Positions 9,187-18,339 of a DNA stretch of 28,106 nucleotides are shown piece by piece. The stretch spans positions 4,488 through 32,593 of the forward strand of contig BQKZ01006818.1 in NCBI GenBank assembly GCA_036244855.1, read 5' to 3'. A program made the translations under genes and the position numbers. This stretch comes from Temnopleurus reevesii. Taxonomy: Eukaryota; Echinodermata; Echinoidea; Temnopleuroida; Temnopleuridae. Below the pieces are notes generated by a model. It did no database searches, had not been told where the DNA came from, and was given only the letters and a program-made list of their open reading frames with translations. The stretch's first letter is position 1. Each line of letters starts with the position of its first letter.

Positions 9187-9565
9187 AATGATGAAAAGCA
9201 CTTTGAACCTGTTTAATATCATTATTATTTATTATCATTTTTACTAAGTTGTAGGCCTACATTACAGCTTTTTATTGATATCCATAGTCAACTTATGATA
9301 TCATAACTTGGAAAATCTCATGAGAAATAATATGTTGCAGTTATATTTTAACAGTTAATTATGCTAAGAAAATGATGAAAAGCACTTTGAACCTGTTTGG
9401 AATTAAGCTTAAAGACAAATTTTATGTATTATCATTATTAATAAGAATTATCATTATCATTAGTAATAGTGGTAGCAGTAGTAGTAGAATTTGTATTATT
9501 ATTATTATTCTTCTTATGAGGTTAAAAATTTAATCTATTTGTGGATATTCATAGTCAACTTATCA
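9187..9565 (+). repeat. Segmental duplication with ATT/GTA microsatellites
   Basis: AATGATGAAAAGCACTTTGA and the following ACCTGTTT occur at 9187 and 9371 (period 184). The companion phrase CATAGTCAACTTAT occurs at 9283 and 9550 (267 apart). The second copy has gained about 80 bp, mostly ATTATC and GTA-rich simple sequence at 9440-9515. The GATGAAAAGCACTTTGAACC phrase resembles the base of a SINE-type tail. Confidence 0.75.
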
Positions 9566-9651
9566 CAATAGAGAAAGATCTAACAAGAAAACAGTTCTAA
9601 ACCTGAATTGAATCAAGACACACATGTATATACAAGAAGGCATGAAAGGCA

Positions 9652-9777
9652 AGGGGCCTGTAACAAAAAAATGCAATTAAACAATGAATATTCATTGTAA
9701 GTCTATGGCAAAACATGTACCATAGAGATATGATTGACTGCAAAATTTGTTGTACCTCTTTTATATTACAGGCCCCT
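9652..9777. mobile_element. 126-bp MITE with 12-bp perfect terminal inverted repeats
   Basis: AGGGGCCTGTAA (9652-9663) and TTACAGGCCCCT (9766-9777) are exact reverse complements. The interior is AT-rich and non-coding. Part of the interior (ATTGTAAGTCTATGG, then ACATGTACC) resembles 22562-22595, so this may be a short relative of the repeat family described there. No convincing target-site duplication is visible. Confidence 0.7.
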
Positions 9778-9779
9778 AG

Positions 9780-10195
9780 TCTGAAAAAAGGCAAGATAAA
9801 ATTGACGTCCGTGAAGGGATATTCTCATTCTAAAAGCAGACATGAGAAAGAAAATAATTAATAACTAACAATACATGTAGCACTCTGCATCCTAGCACCT
9901 CCGTACAAAGTAAAACACTGGACTGATTACTGTAAAGTGTTCGACGAGTATGTATTACAACTCGTGAAATCCACACCAAAGAATCTGGTTAATATACGCT
10001 CCCTACATCCATGTGCTATGGTCCCATTCAACGTCCGACATCCCTTCGATTAAAAGCATGCATCAGCTTTCACCGGGCTATCCCAAGATCACGGTCGTTC
10101 TTAGAATCTCGTTAAATAACGATCACAATATCGACGGTGGATGCCTCTTATGCCAACCCGTTCAATGGCACTTTCTATTGACTGGCGAATCACAT
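9780..10195. other. Unique DNA becoming CpG-rich
   Basis: From about 9930 the CG dinucleotide becomes much more frequent than in the rest of the window (CCGGG, ACGGTCG, ATCGACGG and others). A 93-codon frame overlaps this patch but runs through the tandem repeats beyond it and has no recognisable domain. Confidence 0.4.
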
Positions 10196-10197
10196 GT

Positions 10198-10265
10198 GAA
10201 TAATTATCACTATAGTCTGCCGAATAATTATCACTATAGTCCGGCGAATAATTATCACAATGGCG
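10198..10265 (+). repeat. Three 24-bp repeats each with TAATTA
   Basis: GAATAATTATCACTATAGTC starts at 10198 and 10222, and a diverged third copy starts at 10246, giving an exact 24-bp period. Each carries the palindrome ATAATTAT. A degenerate relative (GTGAATAGATATCACTATAG) lies at 10338-10357. TAATTA is the classic paired homeodomain core; binding is inference. Confidence 0.85.
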
Positions 10266-10305
10266 CAGTGAATAGAGCAAGACGTGTCGCCTAGTGGAAA
10301 GTCTG

Positions 10306-10333
10306 TAATATAGCAAGCTGTATAGCTATATTA
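10306..10333. repeat. 9-bp perfect inverted repeat, 10-nt loop
   Basis: TAATATAGC (10306-10314) pairs with GCTATATTA (10325-10333). It lies between the third TAATTA repeat and its diverged relative. Confidence 0.8.
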
Positions 10334-10464
10334 CCCAGTGAATAGATATCACTATAGCACTGTGGAGGACTATTAACCGGTGGATGGCAAAGGCACGAGT
10401 GAGATTAGAAACACACAATGCTGATGGATAGTGCATGGGGAGCTACCGGTGAAGCACGGTGAGG

Positions 10465-10472
10465 TTAATTAA
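10465..10472. promoter_or_regulatory. TTAATTAA palindrome
   Basis: An 8-bp palindrome containing another TAATTA core, in the same CpG-richer patch as the 24-bp repeats. Two ACCGGTG words lie upstream, at about 10377 and 10445. Regulatory meaning is only suggested. Confidence 0.3.
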
Positions 10473-10639
10473 TCCGGAGAGACGGGGGGCTGAGGTATCC
10501 AGCTGCACGCAACGACAACAACCCTCGTCCGCTCTTTAACAGACGACAGCGGGGGAGCCCTCCGATGGATTGTTTGACACGAGCGATCGCAGAGCATAAA
10601 AACATTCCGACACATGTGGTGACCCTACTGCCTGGTATG

Positions 10640-11735
10640 ACGAAGAGAGGGAGGGAGGGAGGGAGATTGAGAGCACTCAGCGGGCAGACATAGGGGGGGG
10701 GGGTGAGATAGCTAGACAAGATAGAGAAAGGGAGAAGGGGTGAAAGGATGGATGGATGGAAATAGAAAAGAGGAGAGGGAGAGCGAGAGAGAGGGAGGGA
10801 AAGGGAGAGGGAGATTGAGAGCACTCAGCAGGCAGACATGAGGGTGAGATAGCTGGACAAGAGCCACAAGAGAAAGGGAGAAGGGATAAAATAGGGATGG
10901 ATGGATGGAGAGAAAAGAGGAAGACAGAGACGAAGGCTATAAAGGAGACAGACTGGCTCGATGAGAGAGAGAAAGGGAGAAGGGAAGAAGAAATGGATGG
11001 ATAGAGAGATGGATGGATAGATGGACGAATGGATAGACAGAGGAGAGGGAGGAGAGGGAGGCTTGGCAGCACTCAGCAGTACGCGTGACCCTAGAAATAG
11101 GGGTGGGATGACTGGACCAGAGAAAGGGAGAAGGGAGAAGGGATGAAGTGATGGATGGATGATTGGATAGAAAGGAGGAGAGGGAGAGGGAGACTTGACA
11201 GCACTCAGAGGGCCAGATAGCTGGACAAGAGAGAGAGAAAGAGAAAGGGATGAAATAGGGATGAAATAGGGATGGATGGATGGAGAGAAAAGAGGAGAAC
11301 AGAGATGAAGGCTACACATGAAGGAGACAGGATGGCTCGACGAGAGAGAGAAAGGGAGAAGGGATGAAGGAATGGATAGATAGAGGGATGGATGGATAAA
11401 TGGATGGAAAGAGCAGAGGGAGAGGGAGTAGGAAAGAGAAAGAGGGAGAGGGAAAGAAGGAGTGGGGGAGTAAGGTTGGAAAGCACTCAACGGTAGACCT
11501 ATACATGAGGGGCGAGATAGCTGGACAAAAGAAAGAGAGGGAAAAGGGATGAAGGGATGGATGGATGGAAACAAAGAGGAGATGAAGGAGAGGGAGGATT
11601 GGCAGCACTCAGCGGTCGCCCTAGACATGGGGGGCAGGATAGCTGGACAATAGAGAGAAGGGGAGAAGCGATGAAAGAGAGATAGATAGATTAAAGGAAA
11701 TATAAAGGGAGAAGTAGAGGGTGAGAGAGGATGAA
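10640..11735 (-). repeat. Purine-rich higher-order tandem repeat
   Basis: About 1.1 kb is nearly pure A and G on the plus strand, with GATG and GGAT microsatellite patches. The marker GCACTCAG (or GCACTCAA) recurs at 10673, 10821, 11069, 11201, 11483 and 11604. Intervals are 148, 248, 132, 282 and 121 bp, so short and long units alternate. The long units carry an extra module (GACAGAGACGAAGGCT- and GACTGGCTCGATGAG-like, near 10920 and 11297). Every second marker is 380-414 bp apart. Minus-strand open frames of up to 312 codons, reading Ser/Pro/Leu/His-Pro-Ser-Ile repeats, arise because this strand is stop-poor, and I reject them as genes. Confidence 0.85.
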
Positions 11736-11849
11736 GACGAGAGGGAAGGTGACAACTCCTCATTCCCTTTGTACATATAATCTAAAACAAAATAGATTAA
11801 TATAAAACTTAAAGTAAGGCTGCAATATCATTCTTCTCAATATACATGC

Positions 11850-12165
11850 AGAATCAATACAGAAATGCGCTATACCCCAACCCAAAATTTGCATTTTGTT
11901 GGATTTTCTGAAAAAAGGCAAAAATGTAAAAATTTTGCATACAGATTGAATGAGGAGTTGTCCGACATGACGTCACGGATTCCGTCGAATTTGCCGATTG
12001 CACGGATCCCCATGAGCGGTAGTGATCGTCATATCTCTGTGACATTGAACATTCATAACTTTTGAACGGCTGGTCCGATATTGCTCAGATTTTTACAGTT
12101 TGTTCATCTGATTTTTCTTCAACTAATGAGAGCGCGATAACTCCAGGGGTTGGTTCCCCTTTAAG
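11850..12165 (+). repeat. Probable interspersed repeat fragment
   Basis: The phrases TCCGACATGACGTCACGGAT, CATAACTTTTGAACGGCTGG and GGTTGGTTCCCCTTTAAG have the character of a common dispersed element in marine deuterostome genomes. There is no second copy in the window to prove it. A perfect CRE palindrome, TGACGTCA, lies at 11968-11975. Overlapping frames on both strands are short and unrecognised. Confidence 0.35.
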
Positions 12166-12230
12166 CTCTTGAATTCAGAAATTAAAAAAAATTATACAAG
12201 ATCAAACATTTCATTTTTGTCTAGTGTTGG

Positions 12231-12328
12231 AGGTGTTGCAGTGTAGTAGTTCTGATTCGAACCAACAACCAGAGGGTTTAAAGTTCGAATCCCATTCATG
12301 GCAGTAATTTCCTTCAGCAAGAAATTTA
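12231..12328 (+). repeat. SINE 5' half: tRNA head plus central domain
   Basis: A weak A box (CAGTGTAGTAG, 12239) and an excellent B box (AGTTCGAATCC, 12282) lie 43 nt apart. They are followed by CATGGCAG and a 24-nt stretch at 12305-12328 (core CCTTCAGCAAGAAATTTA). That 24-nt stretch is identical to 22264-22287 in the other SINE. The element then breaks off, lacking the GCGCTATATAAA tail. Together the two copies define a family with tRNA head, shared central domain and tail. Confidence 0.8.
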
Positions 12329-12333
12329 TTTAC

Positions 12334-12378
12334 AAAGCAGTACAAGCAAAATGGACATAAAGCAGTACAAGCAAAATG
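12334..12378 (+). repeat. 20-bp tandem duplication
   Basis: AAAGCAGTACAAGCAAAATG occurs at 12334-12353 and 12359-12378 (period 25). It begins just after the SINE fragment breaks off. Confidence 0.9.
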
Positions 12379-12399
12379 TACATACATGTACCGCAGCAG

Positions 12400-12830
12400 T
12401 AGAAAAATAAACAAATCTGTCTTACCTGTTTATGATCGCACAAGGGAGATGGATGAGCATGAAAAGAAAAAGAAAGGAAAAAAACACATCAGTGACAGGA
12501 AACTCCAAACATTTTAGACAAATATACAAATATGCAATTTGATCAAAATTTGAACTAATGTATAGCTAATTGGGCTATCTAAATTGATTGAACGATTTGA
12601 ATAAGTTCTTGAGTGGAAAACTCTTAAAGCAAAGTTTGAATGTGGTAGGAGTGTGAAGGTGCCCACTGTATGTAACCCCAGCACCGTGGTAAACCTGCAT
12701 TTAGTGAACATACAGAGAGCCCTCTATCACTGCGTACACCCCAGCATGGGATCGAACGAAATGACGACATTATAATGAAACCTTTTGAATAGTTTGCTCC
12801 TAGAATAACAACGTTCTCCTGCCGAGTTCA
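12400..12830. other. Nothing recognised
   Basis: AT-rich. On the minus strand a pyrimidine tract ending AAACAG|GTAAGA (about 12424-12500) mixes acceptor and donor signals, but no convincing exon adjoins it. Confidence 0.4.
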
Positions 12831-12834
12831 GTTG

Positions 12835-13283
12835 TTGTCCCTGTTTTTATCCCACGGACGGATTGAAAGTCATTAACACAATGTAAAGGCAGTGAGGGGA
12901 GAAATGCTTGGAGAGGACATGGATTGTAGCACATGGGACTGTAATATAATGTCATAAATTTCCTAAATTGGTCACAACAAAAATATTACATGTTCCTGAT
13001 GAAATCATCCGATTTCCATTCAAAAACAAAATATTGGAGTACTTCGGAATTTACAAGTTAGAATAATAAATTTTGTCCATGTTTTTGTCTCACAAACGGA
13101 TTGAAAGTCATTAGCACAATGTAAAGGCAGTGAGATGACAAAAGCTTGAAGAGGACATGAATTGTATGTGGGACTGTGGTATTATGTCAAAAAAAATCTA
13201 GATTGTTTACAATAGACATATAACATGTTCTTAATGAAACAATCTGATTCCATTCAAAGCAAAATATTGGGGTACTTAAAGGT
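12835..13283 (+). repeat. Tandem array, left part (238-bp unit)
   Basis: Two units, 12835-13072 and from 13073, share GGATTGAAAGTCATTARCAC, AATGTAAAGGCAGTGAG, GAGGACATG, GGGACTGT and TTCCATTCAAA...CAAAATATTGG. The marker CACAATGTAAAGG is at 12877 and 13115, a period of 238. After 13283 the sequence leaves the repeat. Confidence 0.85.
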
Positions 13284-14021
13284 CCACTTTTATGACAATA
13301 TATGTTGACTTGTGGTGATCTATGCTACCCTTACCATCACATTTGTTAGTGAGAGAGCTCCCAAATGTTTCCCATATATTTTATAATAATTTTTCTTTAT
13401 ATTTTAGAGAGACATTTTGGGAACGCCCCTAAAAATTCTTTTCATATGCAGAGTACTGTATNNNNNNNNNNNNNNNNNNNNNNNNNNNNNNNNNNNNNNN
13501 NNNNNNNNNNNNNNNNNNNNNNNNNNNNNNNNNNNNNNNNNNNNNNNNNNNNNNNNNNNNNNNNNNNNNNNNNNNNNNNNNNNNNNNNNNNNNNNNNNNN
13601 NNNNNNNNNNNNNNNNNNNNNNNNNNNNNNNNNNNNNNNNNNNNNNNNNNNNNNNNNNNNNNNNNNNNNNNNNNNNNNNNNNNNNNNNNNNNNNNNNNNN
13701 NNNNNNNNNNNNNNNNNNNNNNNNNNNNNNNNNNNNNNNNNNNNNNNNNNNNNNNNNNNNNNNNNNNNNNNNNNNNNNNNNNNNNNNNNNNNNNNNNNNN
13801 NNNNNNNNNNNNNNNNNNNNNNNNNNNNNNNNNNNNNNNNNNNNNNNNNNNNNNNNNNNNNNNNNNNNNNNNNNNNNGAATATTGTACACTTCTTAAATT
13901 TAAGTTGTTGAAATTCCAGCATTATACCACCAAAAATTATGATGAAAATAAAGATCAAAGTGATCGATGTTTTTCAGAAGTTTACTCCATCGTGAAAAAT
14001 GTTCAGCAGTTTAGGGGTTAA
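13284..14021. other. Insertion splitting the tandem array, with assembly gap
   Basis: Sequence from 13284 to 13461 and from 13878 to 14021 does not match the repeat unit, and the array resumes part-way through a unit at 14022. The insert is therefore flanked by array DNA, but its middle is unknown. Open frames called across it are artefacts of the N run. Confidence 0.6.
13462..13877. other. Assembly gap, 416 N
   Basis: A run of N. Its length may be an estimate. It lies inside the insertion that interrupts the tandem array, a typical place for assembly failure. Confidence 1.
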
Positions 14022-14545
14022 AAATATTATATGTTCCTGATCAATTCATCCGATTTCCATTCAAAAACAAAATATTGGAGCACTTAAGAAGGTAGTTTTG
14101 TCAATGAATTTGTCCCCCAGATGGATTTAAAGTCAATAGCACAATGTAAAGGCAGTGAGGTGAGAAACGAGTAGAGGACATGAATTGCAACACTTGGGAC
14201 TGTAATATAATGTCACTAATTCCCTAGATTGTTTACAATAGAGATATTGTATCTTCTTAATAAAATGATCTCATTTTCATTAAAAAACAAGACATTGGAG
14301 CACTTTAAGAAGTTAATTTTGTCAATGAATTAGTCCCACAGAAGGATTTAAAGTCACTTGCACAGTGTAAAGGGAGTGAGGTGAGAAACGCTTGGAGAGG
14401 ACATGGATTGGAACACTTGGGACTGTAATATAATATCACTATTACAGATTGTTTTTCAAATTATGTGTTCCTAATCAAATCATCTATTTCCATTTATGTC
14501 TGAATACTGGAATACTTACAAAAGTGCAACTTTTCTCATTGATAA
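14022..14545 (+). repeat. Tandem array, right part (221-bp unit)
   Basis: A partial unit (14022-14109) is followed by units at 14110-14330 and from 14331. The marker lies at 14140 and 14361, a period of 221. Units right of the gap resemble each other (TGTCAATGAATT, GAGAAACG) more than those on the left, which suggests local homogenisation. Confidence 0.85.
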
Positions 14546-15690
14546 TAACTTGGAAAACTCTTTGCCCACAAGGGGGTTGCTACATGATTTTGTCGTGATA
14601 ACGATTAACAATTCTCGCCATACAATTGGGGAGCATGTTGCCGACTAAAAAAATTTTTAATTAAAACATAAGTACTTCAAATATGATAAAAAAATTCACT
14701 GAATATGAAAATAATTTAAGGTAGGTCAAATCCTAATTACATGCGGAGGTTTCAAAAGGTTGGAAAAGGTTTTACGAATCTTTGAACCTCACAGAGTGAA
14801 ATATTCTGAGAAACAATTAAAGTTTAATGGAAAGTTACACCGCATACAAAATGAGTGACATAAACTGCGGCTGCGTTTCAACTGAGGGCAGAAATCACAT
14901 CTCCCTGCCTCCAACTTCACAATAAATTTCATTTTGATGCTTTTCACGAGGCGGGATGAGATGTGATGCATACATGGTTTGTGAATTACTGCGTGAGACG
15001 GTACAGATGTTGAACACATAGTATGAAGGCACGCATGGCATTAAAATACTCCAGACGTGGTTTTATTACACATTCCCTGCTAAAGCCTTTGATTTCGGTA
15101 TGACAGAATGCAAAATGAAAATCTGTGAGTAGTCGCGCCTAAATTGGATACTTTATTGGTGCTACAAAACATTCGGAAAGTCTTTCAAGAAAATAACTAC
15201 CTTTTTTACGGTGTGTGAGTGATTAGTGAATAAATCATGTAAGAACAAAAGAGCAGGTGATTCATTGAAGTTTATGCCATGTAATAACTAAAAAAAAAAA
15301 GAATTAAAAGTCTCCATAAGAATATCAAAGAATATAATGAGAATATTAACGTGACATATGATTTCTTTCTGCAGCCAAAGTTTTCTATGTTACCCATATC
15401 ATAACCTAATAAGTTGATAGATGGTAGTGTAATTTATATAAGAGCTGCATCCTAAAATCTTTTACGACAGATTATGACGCTTTGTATCATATAAAGAAAT
15501 TTGATAATGAGCATATAGTTATTAAAGACAAAGCAAATAAAGCAAATAGATCAAAATGTTAATTCTTTCCATCTATGAGTTACAGTAACTCAATGGAACC
15601 ATGCAACAATATTGTAAAGAATTCATAAAGAATGCTTGGGTACAAGACATGTCCTCTCTCCCCTTCGATCAGTTTATTTGCTAACGAACG
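14546..15690. other. AT-rich DNA with one small inverted repeat
   Basis: ATCACATCTCCCTGCCTC (14894-14911) pairs with GAGGCGGGATGAGATGTGAT (14948-14967) apart from a 2-nt bulge and one mismatch, around a 36-nt loop. A minus-strand frame of 76 codons covers it (14789-15019) but is unrecognised. An A-run lies near 15290. Nothing else was seen. Confidence 0.45.
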
Positions 15691-15693
15691 AAC

Positions 15694-15724
15694 ATGTCTG
15701 TGGCTGACAAGCCAAGACATCTCG
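15694..15724 (+). CDS. Possible first coding exon, MSVADKPRHL
   Basis: ATG at 15694 has A at -3 (GAACATG) and opens ten codons reading MSVADKPRHL plus one base. They end at G|GTAAGT, a perfect consensus donor with GT at 15725. Animal genes often have short first coding exons of this shape. Against it: no recognisable protein, no promoter element seen upstream, and no matching downstream exon identified. What is visible is a start codon in good context and a consensus donor 31 bp later; the rest is inference. Confidence 0.2.
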
Positions 15725-15932
15725 GTAAGTCATGAGCTAACATTCTGACCTTCCTCTCAACTTCTTGGAATTTGTGGTTCCCCAGACGACATCTGTATGT
15801 TCCTGGGGGAGGATGGGGAAAGGGGATCCCCCTATGACATCATTACACTTCCTGAGGGAACAGGGGGATTTCCCCCACTTGTGATGCACCTGCACCTCCC
15901 CTAAAAACCTTCTCCTTAAAAATCACATTTCT
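15725..15932. other. GC-richer spacer with symmetric site
   Basis: GGGGGATTTCCCCC at 15863-15876 has perfect G5/C5 arms and matches the NF-kappaB-type GGGRNNYYCC pattern. The surrounding sequence has several G and C runs (CTGGGGGAGG, GGGGATCCCCC). No gene was recognised. Confidence 0.4.
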
Positions 15933-16621
15933 GGGCAGCGTTTCACCAAATCAGTCTTAAAGTTACGCACGACTTTAAAGCCCAAGTATAGTTTTGGTAA
16001 AATCGAAAATCTTTATCACCAGATTTTGTCTTCAAATCTACATGAAATGAAATATATAGTATCATAAACATATTGCACAAAAGATTGTGCGAAAAATGAA
16101 CGAGTTTTGGAAAAGCTATAACCTAAAATGTGCAAATTTTTATAGCGTGGTGCTTCACCACGCTAATTCAATATTTTCTTTCTTGATAAAGGACAACTTC
16201 CCATGTTCAGAATTTGATTAAAATTTAGGGATGTAATTGTTGTGTGTATCCCTATATCATTCTATTGTCAAATCTTGGAAATAACTTTGTATATGCTCGA
16301 TAACGAGCAAAATAATGCTATAACCAAGAGAGGGCGCTAAATATGATTTAACGGTCAAATTCAAATTTTCAAATGAATCAGTTCGTAGAAAAGGATGATA
16401 TACTCTCAAAATATGTATAAGAATTACATGTCATGTTAAAAATCCCCCCAAATTCACATTTCTTCATCTTTACCAAAACTATACTTGAGCTTTAAGAAAG
16501 ACTGGAGTAAGTTAGCGAGTGTAATACGCCTAAGATTCTTGACCATTCAGCGCAAGAACTGATACCAGTCATGCATAAAGTAATTCTTTTAAGTCTTTAG
16601 TAACTTGGTGAAACACCGCCC
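15933..16621. mobile_element. Outer inverted-repeat element (MITE-like) hosting a second MITE
   Basis: GGGCAGCGTTTCACCA (15933-15948) is mirrored by TGGTGAAACACCGCCC (16606-16621) with two mismatches. Homology continues inward: AGTCTTAAAGTTAC...GCACGACT on the left corresponds to AGACTTAAAAGAATTACTTTATGCATGACT read on the complementary strand at the right. Removing the inner element (15979-16495) leaves an element of roughly 170 bp, a normal MITE size. The interior is non-coding. Confidence 0.75.
15979..16491. mobile_element. Inner 513-bp MITE with long terminal repeats and TTAA flanks
   Basis: The 25-bp ends at 15977-16001 (AAGCCCAAGTATAGTTTTGG inside) and 16469-16493 are inverted repeats with one mismatch. 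TTAA lies at 15975-15978 and again at 16492-16495, so a TTAA target duplication is the simplest reading (a TA duplication is the alternative). TTAA targets are known for piggyBac-type transposons, but the element carries no transposase and assignment is tentative. Internally there is a hairpin around AGCGTGGTGCTTCACCACGCT (about 16143-16163). Confidence 0.8.
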
Positions 16622-16800
16622 TGGACTATAACCAAATAGGCCTTTGTACAAATAGATTCAACTTTATGCAAATTTCTTGCCAACAAACTTAGAACAGGAA
16701 TGTGGTATTCCTGAAACCAGAAAGTAAAACTTGAACTACAGCACAAGTTGCAGTACAATTTGCATACATTATTTGTTGCTATGACAGGCAATGTTATAAA
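16622..16800 (-). repeat. Repeat family R, inverted copy
   Basis: Read on the minus strand, GTCATAGCAACAAATAATG, TATGCAAATTGTA and GGAATACC line up with 23408-23550 (GACATAGGAACAAGTAATG, TATGCAAACTGTA, GGAATACC). The alignment continues to the AGTTGAATCTATTTG / AATTTGAATATATAAG region. The outer MITE ends exactly at its edge. The translated frames also align (see findings). Confidence 0.65.
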
Positions 16801-18128
16801 TCAATAGTGCTATTGAACTGATGGATTTGGATATTGGATATTTACAGTACTTTCATATGCTAAACTAATAACAATGGAACCAACCTGATTCAATGTTGGT
16901 CTTTTTTCTTTTAAGAGATGGAAATTCAAATAACATTTAACTTTATTACAAAGATCTTTCAGAGCTGCAGTAGCGAAAACATGTATAATTATTTTCATTT
17001 TTCTCTGGACTCAGTGAATTAGTAGAACTGAAGCCATACCAAATAATAGGGAACAATTACCACTGATAGACATGATAATTGTATCACATGCAGTACCATA
17101 AAAACTCTGGGGTGTGATAAAAAATGAATTTCAATTAGCCTACACAAATAGCTGGGGTGGGACTATAATGGAGATTAGCCATTATGTACGCTGCTAAATG
17201 GCGCTTGAAATAAGGGTAAAGAGATCGAAAATACATCCAGGGAAAGTAATTTGTAGCCATTTAGAATTCATTACGCAGTTTCCTTTGTGCCATAATTTAT
17301 GGCCAGGGCAGGAAAAGTTTGTATAAAGAGAGGGTATGAACATAAATGATAATCTATTTCAATGAAATACAAATTCTCACAGAAGGCTGTTTCAACCTAA
17401 TCAGATATGAATTCATATATCAATGCATAGGAATGAAGAATAATTGATAAGCATGATTTTTGTTAATCTCTTTTAATAGCTTTATGCAGCTATGCAGTGC
17501 AAAAAAATAAAACTTACACATTATTTCTGAATAGCCTTGAAATCTGAATACTCAAGGAAATTGTTTTACATTGATTCTATATTTCTCAAAATAATTCCTT
17601 TTTTGGTAATAAAATCATCAATGGATTTAGTATAATTCAATGCAGAGGATATAAATCTAATTAGTTGCTGTACGGCCCCGTGAAAAACAGTGCTCTAATC
17701 AATAACAGTTTCTGTTCAACCCTACTCCATGTAAAATACTCTCCCATGCCACAAGTATTGCAACATAGCAAAATTATGTTCGTTTTCCATCGAGTCATCT
17801 GTCGCATTTTTTCTTATTTTTCTTTAAATGTAAAAAAATCACAAATATCTATTGTTGAAATTAAAGTGTCATAAACGGTTTGTAAATTATGTAGGGTAAA
17901 ACAATTCTTAATTGAGTTATGCCTTAGGTACCAAAGACCAAAGACAACAAAGGTAGAAAATTGCAATGTCTCGACTTGCAGATTAGTCAACGGCTTCTCG
18001 CAAAATTGTTTTCCCTTTCTTGAAATTGAACATATTCAATGACTTGTTGAATACTTCTGCTAACAAAAAGTGTCAAAATCTATACCCCATATAATGCAAA
18101 TAGAATAGACAACCTTAGTAGAAGACGT
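16801..18128. other. AT-rich DNA, nothing recognised
   Basis: A perfect 7-bp palindrome around one base (GCCATAATTTATGGC) lies at 17289-17303, in a stretch (17140-17320) that is a little GC-richer and free of simple repeats. A 69-codon frame at 17665-17874 is unrecognised. Confidence 0.45.
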
Positions 18129-18330
18129 CACTCTCAGTTCCTTCAGGGCATGTGTTTAAATAATTTTATGGCACATCGTGGATTGACAATTAGGTTTTGA
18201 GAATGAGCAATATAATTCCAAAATGTTATCGTTCTTGAGTACAGAAACTAATCCTGATATATTACATTTTTCTTCATATGGCCAGTGCATAAAATTGATT
18301 AATACATGTGTCCTGAAGGAATTAAGAGTG
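18129..18330. mobile_element. 202-bp MITE with about 25-bp inverted ends
   Basis: CACTCTCAGTTCCTTCAGGGCA at the left pairs with TGTCCTGAAGGAATTAAGAGTG at the right with a few mismatches. The match may extend outward through AGAC/GTCT. The interior is AT-rich, with a 62-codon minus frame of no recognisable product. Flanking target duplication is unclear. Confidence 0.7.
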
Positions 18331-18339
18331 GGTCTATGT

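Noticed and set aside
10465..11763. Minus-strand open frames up to 312 codons, Ser/Pro/His/Ile-rich
   Set aside because: They are products of the purine-rich tandem repeat, with all three minus frames open over long stretches and no domain, splice or start evidence.
11968..11975. Perfect CRE (TGACGTCA) as a promoter element
   Set aside because: It sits in a probable interspersed repeat with no nearby gene, so a single site has no regulatory weight.
12415..12500. Minus-strand pyrimidine tract ending AAACAG|GTAAGA as an exon border
   Set aside because: The same dinucleotides would have to serve as acceptor and donor, and the adjoining frame runs into the SINE fragment.
13365..14021. Open frames of 153-218 codons on both strands across the gap
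   Set aside because: Most of their length is N. The real sequence at each end is short and unrelated to any protein I recognise.
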